Source of the DNA: Isohypsibius dastychi
Taxonomy: Eukaryota > Tardigrada > Eutardigrada > Parachela > Isohypsibiidae
NCBI GenBank assembly: GCA_034696485.1
Contig: JAQIWT010001568.1
Span: 1 to 10,302 of the forward strand
Direction: 5' to 3'
Length of the DNA: 10,302 nt
The notes beneath the pieces are model-generated. The model did no database searches, was not told the DNA's origin, and saw only the letters and a program-made list of their open reading frames with translations. A program made the translations under genes and the position numbers. Of the stretch, positions 1 through 6,582 are shown in pieces (position 1 is the first letter of the stretch; each line of letters opens with the position of its first letter).

Positions 1-79
1 CGCGAAGTTGAGCTGCTGTTAATGCGGCTGCTGAGGCCGAGGAGCTGATGCTAATTGCATCGGATTGGGGAGCTGAGAC
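1..79 (-). CDS. Zinc-finger gene exon 7 (partial): Ala/Ser-rich segment
   Basis: The acceptor TTTCCTTTAG is followed by an open frame to the window edge. Exon 6 ends in phase 0 and only phase 0 is open here; the other two frames meet stops. The residues read VSAPQSDAISISSSASAAAL then TAAQLR. There is no diagnostic motif. The family's region between the FYYTEV motif and the C-clamp is likewise Ala/Ser/Pro-rich, so this fits but does not prove membership of the same transcript. Confidence 0.68.
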
Positions 80-3000
80 CTAAAGGAAAAAATATGATTG
101 CATTTTGAAACTGGACTTACGAAAAACGAATCTTGCACGATAGATTCATCTGGATGTGAGAATTTTTCCAAAAGTCAATTGTGAAAAAATGTCGCTCACT
201 CAACTTTATAAATCTCACGAATTCTCTAACTCTGATTTAATTTCATCGCTTTTACGGATTTAGACATGATTTCAACTTGTGGCTTATTAACATAGAATTT
301 CCAAAAAGCCACTCTGGAATCGATGAAACGTTAAATTCCAATGATAAACTTAGGAACCATCAAGGTAGAAAGCCACGCATAGCATACAAATTTGTAAATT
401 TATTTGCATTTTTGTAATTTATTTTATATTTAATATACAAATTATGTACTGACATGTTTTGTATTGAAAGTAGTTATTATCTTAACTGATTGTTATTCAT
501 CTTAAAATTTTCAATTAAAATCTTAGAACCGAAGAAATATCGAGAAGATCAAGAAAAAAGTTCGAAAAAAACGAAGTTAAAAGAAAATGAAACACACAGG
601 ACCAATTCTAAACGACAAAAAATTCAGAAAAAAATGTTGCAGATAAATACGAATTAGGAGAAGGCGAATACAGATTTAGAACCCAAAATGTAAAATCACC
701 CAAACTACTCATTTCAGGAACAAAGAACCACCATACAAGGCATCCTCATCATCATTAGTTACTAAAAAGCTTACCGATTCCCAGTCGCGTCGCTTGTTGG
801 TCCGGGGTATATTTATCGGTTTGGCAATGCTGGAGAATCGCGATATTCTCGAGCTATTACTAGCCGTTTCCGATGATTGGGAGAGCGATGATCGATGTCG
901 TCGCGTTATCATCCCTCGTTCCCGTTCTTTCTCCATTATTCCCCAAGACGCACCGCGGGATGTCGAGGGTAGAGATGCCGCCAGAATCTTCTCTGTCAGT
1001 GGAATGGATGGGGATGGCAGTTCTAAGCTTCCAGCCACTTCCACTTCATTGTAATAAAATTCCAGATCTTCCGCGCGCTGGCCAATCGACCTGGAATTCA
1101 AAAGTTGAGTTTTCCACGAACACTTCCGGTTCGGCTCGGGATGATTTCTCACGTGAAATGGGTGATCTGAATATGGCGTTTGATGTTCGTGCGAGTCGTT
1201 TCCATGTGCTGACATTGCGGCCAAGTGCATTGAAAGACGATGCTGTTTGATGGCTGAAAAAACAAGAAAATTTAATATCGACAAAATCGGAGAAATTTCA
1301 AAACGTTTTTTTTGGTTTCTCGAGGAAATTATGTTTTGAACACATTTGGATGGATAAGATAATCTAAAACAATTCCAGCTAAGAACTATTCAAATTTTTC
1401 TGAATCAGGAAATTTCGTTTAGATCTTGTTGAGGATTTGTATTTCCAGATTTATTTCCGGTTCACTTCTCATTTTAATTCAAGAAAATGTCCATGTTACG
1501 CTTTACGGGAGAATGATTGGTTCGAATTCGTTGGAAATGCCATTAATCGATAGAATCAACATGGAAGAGCTGGGTTTCATATCCCAAAAGAGCGTACTTC
1601 CGGTTGGGTGGAAGCCGGGTTCGAAAAAAGTCGGAAGAAAAAAGAGGTGCGTACCCAACGTTTACGTGGAAGTTGATCAGAGTGTTTATCATTTTGATGA
1701 TGATGTTGTTTGGAGCTGGATGATGATGAATAATCATGATCCAAATGGCAAGGATCGAGCTGGATGCCTTCGTCGCTGGACGCGGCGGATGCTGTTGTGG
1801 AAGAATCCCGTAATATCGAGCTGGGCCATGATGAAGCGTAGCCACTTGATGCACTCGAAAATCCAGCATCATCTAAAAAAATAAAACAAAAAATCAAATA
1901 AAAACGAGACACGTAGAAAACAAAAAATCGAGAGCCTGAAAATCACTGTGGAACAATACTGCCATTTTTCATTTTTTGGTGATTTCCGAATAAATGTTTC
2001 CCTCAACAAACAAAATTCCGAGTCTCTAACACAAAAATAAATCGAAAAATTCCATAAGCTCAAAATCATTTTACAATTTTAATTCAACCAAACTTTCAAG
2101 AAAACAAAATTCTCTTGAAGCGACGTCATTTGAAACTAATTTGAGATAGCGCAAAATTCAGATGATTCAAAAACTGCTGATGAAGTAACTCAATATAATT
2201 AAAAATGAGAATTATCAAAAAAATTAAAAAAATCAAAATAACTGCGACAAAAATTCTAATAATTTCCGAAAATAAAATATTCACCATGAAAATCGAAGGG
2301 TGCTTTATTGGTATGAGGTGATGCGCCCAAACTCATCAATACCAACGCAGCCGAACATTCGTCCATCAACACATCTTCTTCTTCATCGCCATCCCCATCA
2401 TCTCGATCCTCCAAACTCTCATCCGATTCGCCATCGGGCGAGGAGTAGCGCAGCTCCTCATCCTGATCCGATTGCGGTGAAGGCGAATTATACGGACTGC
2501 ATGGGATGTAGAGACTGTTATTAATCGGCAACGGCGCCGGAAGGTCCATCGGAATCGCTCTTTTCCGATGACTGAAAAAATGAAGGGAGACAATTTAGGA
2601 CTAAGAACTGAAGGAATTCAAAGCACATGAGCTAGCTCAGCTGATGGAATATTACCAAGTAAACCACTTGACTCGCGCGAATGTCTATAGGGGAGCATTT
2701 TTAGCTCGCCAATCGATTTCTATTCACATTTCGATTTCACCGGATCGTTAAAAGCCGGCTGCGATGTGAAAACGCGAACAGCTGATCAAGCTCAGCAATA
2801 TCGGGAGCGGTACATTTATATTCCAAGCTGGAAAAACGCCGGTATGGAACACCCTCAGCTTTCTTTAAAAACCTTTTCTGGAATATCCTGATTACTTCAC
2901 TTTCAAAATAACAGAAAAATCGGTTAGATGCCGGTCTCCATGTTTTTCCCATTAAAATTGGCATATTTTTTTCAACAAAAATGAAACAATTGTCGATCAT

Positions 3001-5643
3001 GATATCAACAATAAAAACATATAGAACCACATTTTTTCAAACCGAATTTTCTTGTTTGAACAATTTTGCTGGAATTTATTCAAAATTCACGGTTTTTCAA
3101 TATTTAAGATTAATTTAAACTCATTGGAAAAGATATTTATTGAAATAATTCCCGTTGGATTTTATTTAACGAGCTGTTGTTTTTTTCGAGACGAAAAAAG
3201 CCGGCTCATGAAAGTGAGTCATAAAATACAGCAGCTGATCGAACCTCAAACACCTCAGGGACCCACGCGATACAACCGGCTTCCGGAAAACGCCGTTTCA
3301 TCCTTAATTAAAAACCTCACCTCAAATTCATTCCCTAGAATTATCTGACTAATTCAGGGAAAAAAACAACAAACAGTTTATTCTTAGAACTAACTGCGTA
3401 AATACTACGACATCTCCGCGAAACACACCTCCTTTTTCGGGGCTGAGCCAAAAAAATTCTCCTTCCTGGTACGATTAACCCTGCTCTCAAATTATGGAAA
3501 CCCAACCGGCTAAAAATCAGCTGTGAGAAAAAACCAAATCGTCATATCCAACTGTTAAAAATAGACCAAAGCCGGCACTTCCGGTGAAAATACAGCAGCT
3601 CTTTTTTCTCACCCTGCAACTAGAAATAACCATCTCATAAATCACAGACACATTAGCCAAAACTCGAAGCCCCCAAAAAGGGTGCCCAAAGGGCTAAAAG
3701 AAAAAAGTCGCCTAGAAAATAACTTGTCCGGCCTAATCTAGTTTTCCAAAGAGGCACATGATCGGCGTGATTAAAAAACCGACGAACGAACCTTGATTGT
3801 GTCGTTGAGAAAAAGTGCATTTCTCGGTTGTTATTATTGTGATGATGATGAATAGGCTGCTGTTGAATCTGGGGTGTAACATCCATATCACCATAAAGGT
3901 CAACCTTCCCCAAGGCCAACGAATGATAATCCTTGTCCGCTGTTATTCTGGCCGATTTTCGGCTTTTAATTAATCTCATATCCTCCTGTTTCCGCTTAAT
4001 CGTCTGTCCTGTGCCATCTTCCAGAGCCAGTCCGAATAATTCGCTGGATGGGAGAGGAAGATGCTGGATCCGGCCGGGAGTCTCACGATGACCCACTGTG
4101 CAGTAAACAAGTTGACCAACTGATAACTCCGCAGATGTAACCGGTTGAAAGCCTGGAAATAGACAAATGAGTCAGAAAAATTCATTCCAAAACATTTTTA
4201 TTTTAAAAATTTATTTTGGAAATATTGCTCATTTTTTTATTACTTTTTTTGGACTCTTCCCTAATGAACTCGATTATTTTTTTAAATATGTGTATTCCTT
4301 GATTGTTTGGTTATTAATTAATGCAGCCGAACTGCGCAGTTCATAAGGAACATGTGTCTGTTTTGAGATCGCGTTACAAAGTACAAGGTCGAGTCGCGCA
4401 TTCGTGTTGTCTTTAATTGATGACCGATTGATTATAAATTGTCATCAGGCTCAGGCTTGACCTGATATCGCCCAGTCAAATCCCGCTTGAATAAATTGTC
4501 CGATTAGAAGTGAACAATACCAAATTCTGACATGATTTCATTTCCTCACAAGATCTCAAAGGTCCAAACTTCCGTCTTCCATCACTATCTTCTTGCCCGG
4601 ACAAATTTCTGACAATTACAAGTAACGACCTCAAAACCATTTCTGGTCATACTTGAGCTTAAAAGTGTTGGAAATGGATCACACGACTCGATAAGAATCA
4701 CGTGCCATTCGCACCATAAACGCAAGCAGAGACCTGATTCACGAAACTCAAAACCCGGCTTTTTCCCAACACTCTCTCCCATATTTTGCATCATTAATAT
4801 GTACACAGGTAGACCGGGAAAAGAGAGTGGCATTGTCGGTAATTTGTATAACACAAGTCAGCGAACGATATTATAGAATACATAATAATCCATATGGAGC
4901 CTCGTTATGCCGGACCACCAACTCTTATGCGAAAGAAGGAAACGCCGGCTTGTTATATACACACAATGTCAACAGCAATCTTTCATACTTGTCCTCAATA
5001 ATTTTACATCTCATAACCCAGGGCACCGAGATAGCCGGTGCTTGAATATATGAACCAACAAACTATTTGTTTCTTACAACCCACCACAAGACAAATGTCA
5101 TTAAGCCTCGCAATCAAAATTCTCGCATATTCAACAATGGATACATTCACTCTGCGCTCTCTTCGCTGACACTACACTACACGTATAGCCACCCATTCTC
5201 ATCTCCGAGCAGATGCGCTACCAACGGCTACTTTCTTCACCAAAACCGGCTTTCTTTCTTTCGACAAACGCGCGGCCATCTCACCTCAACCTCCGCGCGA
5301 TCAGGTCGTTTCGAAAAAAAACAAGACAATAAGACGCACTGGTTGGTTGGCCGGTCGGTCGCAGTTGGCCTCAAAAAAGCTAATTGCGCGATTGTTGTGC
5401 CAAGGATGTGGTCTCAATGTAACCTGAGCTCAGGCCGGTCAGTTCAGGCTTACCTTGTCCGATAATACACTTTTCCCCAAACCATTCACTCAGGCCGTCG
5501 TCGAACTTGAGCAGGAATTTGTCGGTTGAGGACTGGGAGGACTGCACCTCCAATACTGTGGCAGCATCATAGAATCCCGTTTCCCGTTTGGCCGCAACGC
5601 GAACCCCGAGGATCGATCGTTTGGCAGGACGTCGAGATGACAT
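1..5643 (-). CDS. SLC2A4RG/ZNF395/ZNF704-family zinc-finger transcription factor, 7 exons, 3' end outside window
   Basis: Coding exons in transcript order are 5643-5454, 4152-3792, 2571-2285, 1872-1655, 1253-1153, 1090-775 and 79-1 (open at the edge). All six introns are GT-AG and every junction keeps phase, giving about 517 residues without a stop. Seen in the product: KRSILGVRV near residues 8-16, FDDGLSEWFGEKCI near 47-60, SRKSAR near 127-132, CSAALVLMSLGASP near 256-269, PRKR at 348-351, a C-x4-C-x12-H-x4-H finger at C361/C366/H379/H384, and EFYYNEVEV near 396-404. From family knowledge, human ZNF395 has the same blocks in the same order, a finger with identical spacing followed by a DFYYTEV motif, and a C-terminal C-clamp that binds DNA with the finger. 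The inferred role is a nuclear sequence-specific DNA-binding regulator. Its target genes cannot be inferred. The C-clamp should lie left of position 1. Polar and acidic low-complexity linkers separate the conserved blocks. Confidence 0.87.
80..774 (-). other. Intron 6 of the zinc-finger gene (695 bp)
   Basis: The intron is bounded by TCG|GTAAGC and TTTCCTTTAG|GTC. The middle (about 370-460) is very AT-rich and holds the 12-bp palindrome TACAAATTTGTA at 385-396. A 29-bp stretch at 149-121 is flanked by CATCCAG and GTAAGT and could be read as a small exon. Including it would shift exon 7 into a stop, so I treat it as intron or, at most, a frame-disrupting alternative exon. No gene was seen on the plus strand. 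Confidence 0.7.
775..1090 (-). CDS. Zinc-finger gene exon 6: EFYYNEVEV motif and Ser/Arg-rich tail
   Basis: The acceptor is TTGAATTCCAG and one base completes a Thr codon, giving HFT-SIGQRAEDLEFYYNEV after the finger. ZNF395 has EEDFYYTEVQL at the same distance after its finger, which supports both the splice and the frame. The rest is low-complexity: ELPSPSIPLTEK, then a basic and Ser-rich portion (ITRRHRSSLSQSSETASNSS, PRTNKRRDWES). The donor is ATCG|GTAAGC at a codon boundary. The exon is 316 bp. Confidence 0.85.
1153..1253 (-). CDS. Zinc-finger gene exon 5: the single C2H2 zinc finger
   Basis: The acceptor is TTTTTTCAG. Read in phase 0 after exon 4, the exon begins PSNSIVFQCTWPQC and continues QHMETTRTNIKRHIQITH. 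C361, C366, H379 and H384 form C-x4-C-x12-H-x4-H, the same spacing as the ZNF395 finger (C-LWPN-C ... IKRH-VKAL-H). The donor is TTTCAC|GTGAGA, leaving two bases. The next in-frame codon after the donor is a stop, so this small exon depends on splicing of the following 62-bp intron. A different frame is open across exon, intron and exon 6 and hides the finger. Confidence 0.88.
1254..1654 (-). other. Intron 4 of the zinc-finger gene (401 bp)
   Basis: The intron runs from the donor TGG|GTACGC to the acceptor TTTTTTCAG. Stops occur in all frames in its distal half and no conserved block was recognised. A plus-strand open stretch across it is an antisense shadow of exon 4. Confidence 0.75.
1655..1872 (-). 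CDS. Zinc-finger gene exon 4: Ser-rich linker ending in PRKRW
   Basis: The acceptor TTTTTTTAG is followed by AT, which completes an Asp codon. The 72 codons encode a serine-rich linker (DDAGFSSASSGYASSW, a run of six Ser, HHHQNDKH) that ends QLPRKRW. In ZNF395 a PRKRK segment lies immediately before the zinc finger, so ending here at the donor TGG|GTACGC in phase 0 fits the family. A rival donor 11 bases upstream (CCAC|GTAAAC) would drop PRKR and put exon 5 in a frame with no complete zinc finger, so I reject it. Confidence 0.82.
1873..2284 (-). other. Intron 3 of the zinc-finger gene (412 bp)
   Basis: An AT-rich intron with many A/T runs, bounded by CATG|GTGAAT and TTTTTTTAG. A CGACGTCA word (TGACGTCG on the minus strand) lies at 2121-2128. 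Nothing coding was recognised. Confidence 0.8.
2285..2571 (-). CDS. Zinc-finger gene exon 3: basic HRKR motif, acidic stretch and AALVLMSL motif
   Basis: The acceptor is a strong TTTTTTCAG. The first base completes a serine codon, then the exon reads HRKRAIPMDLPAPLPINNS. A proline/serine-rich part is followed by a strongly acidic stretch (residues about 219-254, with DGDGDEEED) and then DECSAALVLMSLGASP. ZNF395 carries a comparable basic patch followed by an M-x-x-x-M-A-A-M-V-L-T-S-L-S-x-S-P segment in this place, which is the best family marker in the exon. The donor is CATG|GTGAAT, leaving one base. HRKR is a plausible short nuclear-localisation cluster, an inference from composition only. 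Confidence 0.87.
2572..3791 (-). other. Intron 2 of the zinc-finger gene (1220 bp), repeat-like motif modules
   Basis: A long intron from CAAG|GTTCGT to TTTTTTCAG. It carries several GCCGG/CCGGC words and CAGCTG E-boxes, including three loosely similar modules where AAAGCCGGC is followed about 15-30 bases later by a CAGCTGATC or ACAGCAGCT word (2750-2788, 3196-3240, 3568-3600). Open frames up to about 98 codons occur on both strands but show no recognised domain. The phases of exons 2 and 3 fit without any exon in between. Confidence 0.7.
3792..4152 (-). CDS. Zinc-finger gene exon 2: second conserved domain and poly-His/Asn linker
   Basis: The acceptor CTATTTCCAG precedes GCTTTCAACC, and the first two bases complete a glycine codon begun in exon 1. 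The exon encodes about residues 64-184. LSVGQLVYCTVGHRETPGRI and FGLALEDGTGQTIKRKQEDM lead to RLIKSRKSARI, matching the second beta-rich block of the family, where a G-Q-x-V-Y segment is followed by a divider and a basic SRKSAR stretch. Downstream is low-complexity sequence, IQQQP then four His and four Asn. The donor is ATCAAG|GTTCGT, leaving two bases (AG) for exon 3. The open frame continues past this donor for about 46 codons into the intron, so the exact exon end rests on phase and on the resumption of homology in exon 3. Confidence 0.85.
4329..4342. repeat. 14-bp perfect palindrome in intron 1
   Basis: GAACTGCGCAGTTC reads identically on both strands. Its centre, TGCGCA, resembles the core of NRF-1-type sites. 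One such palindrome in 10 kb could arise by chance. Confidence 0.5.
4434..4500. repeat. Short direct repeat flanking a stem-loop
   Basis: ATAAATTGTC occurs at 4434-4443 and again at 4491-4500. Directly after the first copy, ATCAGG (4444-4449) pairs with CCTGAT (4461-4466) around an 11-base loop. It is too short to call a known element. Confidence 0.4.
5454..5643 (-). CDS. Zinc-finger gene exon 1: start codon and N-terminal conserved block
   Basis: The ATG is at 5643-5641. I chose it because the family also starts a few residues before a KRS(I/L)(L/I)G(T/V)RV block, and here that block begins at residue 8. The exon encodes 63 residues plus one base and ends at the strong donor CAAG|GTAAGCC. 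The sequence runs through VAAKRETGFYDAATVLEV and KFLLKFDDGLSEWFGE, a short beta-rich layout with aromatic residues that resembles a Tudor-like fold. I believe Pfam lists this N-terminal region as a domain of unknown function (DUF4772). Joined to exon 2 it reads IIGQGFQPV, a smooth continuation of the same conserved block. Confidence 0.88.
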
Positions 5644-5694
5644 GATATAACACCAGTTAAACGATCATATCCGAATGCAGTAGCAAAAAACACA

Positions 5695-5700
5695 CTGAAG
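5695..5700 (-). promoter_or_regulatory. Candidate 3' splice site (or trans-splice site) upstream of the zinc-finger ATG
   Basis: On the minus strand, CTCCTTCAG ends 51 bases before the ATG, after a C/A/T-rich stretch. Nematode mRNAs often receive a spliced leader at such a site a few tens of bases before the start codon. An acceptor for a 5' UTR intron would look the same. This is a motif match only. Confidence 0.3.
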
Positions 5701-5705
5701 GAGCA

Positions 5706-5728
5706 GGTTTGGTTGGGTTGGTTGGTGG
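5706..5728 (+). repeat. GGTTG-type G-tract repeat
   Basis: The plus strand has six GG or GGG tracts separated by one to three T's or a G/T mix. A shorter GGTTGGTTGG copy is at 5341-5350, so the repeats flank exon 1 on both sides. Confidence 0.75.
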
Positions 5729-5936
5729 TCAGGTCGAGCGTTGCGGTTAGCGCACACACACAAGGTAATATAATGCAAAAGCAAAACAAGCAAAACTAAC
5801 TGCTAGGGGTAGATGATAGTGGAAGGAAAGCCGTTCAACTCGAATGATGAATAATAACACACGAAAAAGAAAAGCAGGCCCTGAACTCGGAGCTCAGCTG
5901 TTGTGTGTAGAGTTGAGCGAGGGCGAGTGTCACAGC

Positions 5937-5950
5937 GAGAGAGAGAGAGA
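5937..5950. repeat. (GA)7 microsatellite
   Basis: Seven GA units on the plus strand, about 300 bases upstream of the zinc-finger start codon. On the coding (minus) strand it reads as a CT tract inside a broader CT-rich patch. Confidence 0.9.
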
Positions 5951-6242
5951 CAAAGAGATTCGAAATGGGCGGAGTTGACCAACTGCAGCCTCTCGCCCCT
6001 CTTTCGCAGCATGGGGTGACTCAGTGAGATGAACGGAACAAGAGCCACCCACCACCTCCTTTTTCTGCCTATCGGGCTACTTTATTTCGCCGTTGACCAC
6101 ATTGATCGATATTGTTCACTTGAAAAGTTAAATTGATTTCTGATTGAATTTGAAAGTCCGAGTCTGACCAACGGTGTTCAGACGCCGTGGGTAAAGTAGG
6201 TGTTCACTGTGCTTCCTGTAATCCGGAACGGATGCAGAGCGG

Positions 6243-6264
6243 GGAGCAGCTGATCAGCTGTTCC
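6243..6264. promoter_or_regulatory. 22-bp near-perfect palindrome with two CAGCTG E-boxes
   Basis: A perfect 14-bp palindrome, CAGCTGATCAGCTG (6247-6260), contains two E-boxes sharing a TGATCA centre. It extends to 22 bp (GGAG on the left, TTCC on the right) with one mismatched pair. Class A bHLH dimers bind CAGCTG, so a pair of bHLH sites about 600 bases upstream of the zinc-finger gene is a plausible reading, not a demonstrated one. Confidence 0.5.
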
Positions 6265-6570
6265 GTTAAAGGGCATGTGATGTGACGTCGGCTTGACGAG
6301 TATAGCAGTTCCTGGAAAGTGCTTACGCCATCCAATTCTCGTTTAAAATCGCGAACTTGCAAATGGATAACAAGTGTGACTCATGTCGCACTCTTTTGCA
6401 AATACATGTTGCCGACTTTGCTGCCAACTTTAGAACAGAGGCAAGCTTGAATTGAAACCAAGAACGCGGAAAACGAAACCAATTCGCACAGAAAGATTGC
6501 ATAACCGTTGTATTGAATTTTGAATTTCAAAGGCCTGAAAGCACGTGGAGCTGTGATCGATATTTTCCTG

Positions 6571-6582
6571 CCGGCCGGCCGG
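6571..6582. repeat. CCGG x3 tandem tetramer
   Basis: CCGGCCGGCCGG, self-complementary and strikingly GC-rich inside AT-rich flanks. It is the densest instance of the CCGGC words scattered over 2.7-7.7 kb. Confidence 0.8.

Larger units (their letters stand above)
4153..5453 (-). other. Intron 1 of the zinc-finger gene (1301 bp)
   Basis: A long first intron from CAAG|GTAAGC to TATTTCCAG, with several CCGGC words, a perfect 14-bp palindrome GAACTGCGCAGTTC (4329-4342) and a short stem-loop (4444-4466). First introns often hold enhancers, but this is inference. No coding block was recognised, and exons 1 and 2 join directly in phase to restore family similarity. Confidence 0.72.

Noticed and set aside
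121-149. Possible 29-bp exon with CATCCAG acceptor and GTAAGT donor in intron 6
   Set aside because: It is not a multiple of three and would move exon 7 into a frame with a stop; the direct junction of exons 6 and 7 is open.
1518-1530. GGTTCGAATTC resembling a tRNA T-loop
   Set aside because: No matching acceptor stem, D-arm or anticodon arm around it, and it sits in intron 4. A similar GTTCGAATCC near 8426 is inside nicastrin coding sequence.
1255-1666. Alternative splice CCAC|GTAAAC in exon 4 joined to exon 5 in the long open frame
   Set aside because: The phases fit, but it would delete the conserved PRKR and leave a half finger (IKQHRLSMH) with no cysteine pair anywhere in the intron. 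The phase 0 alternative yields a complete family-type C2H2 finger.
1426-1884. Plus-strand 152-codon open frame
   Set aside because: Antisense shadow of exon 4; Met/Trp/Asp runs come from reverse-complemented His and Ser codon repeats.
2737-3030. Minus-strand 97-codon open frame in intron 2 with protein-like composition
   Set aside because: No recognisable domain, ordinary chance length for this DNA, and exons 2 and 3 join in phase without it.
5067-5465. Plus-strand 132-codon open frame overlapping the start of intron 1
   Set aside because: Its 3' end only just overlaps exon 1 on the opposite strand, the composition is low-complexity Ser/Arg/His, there is no domain, and no splice partners were seen.
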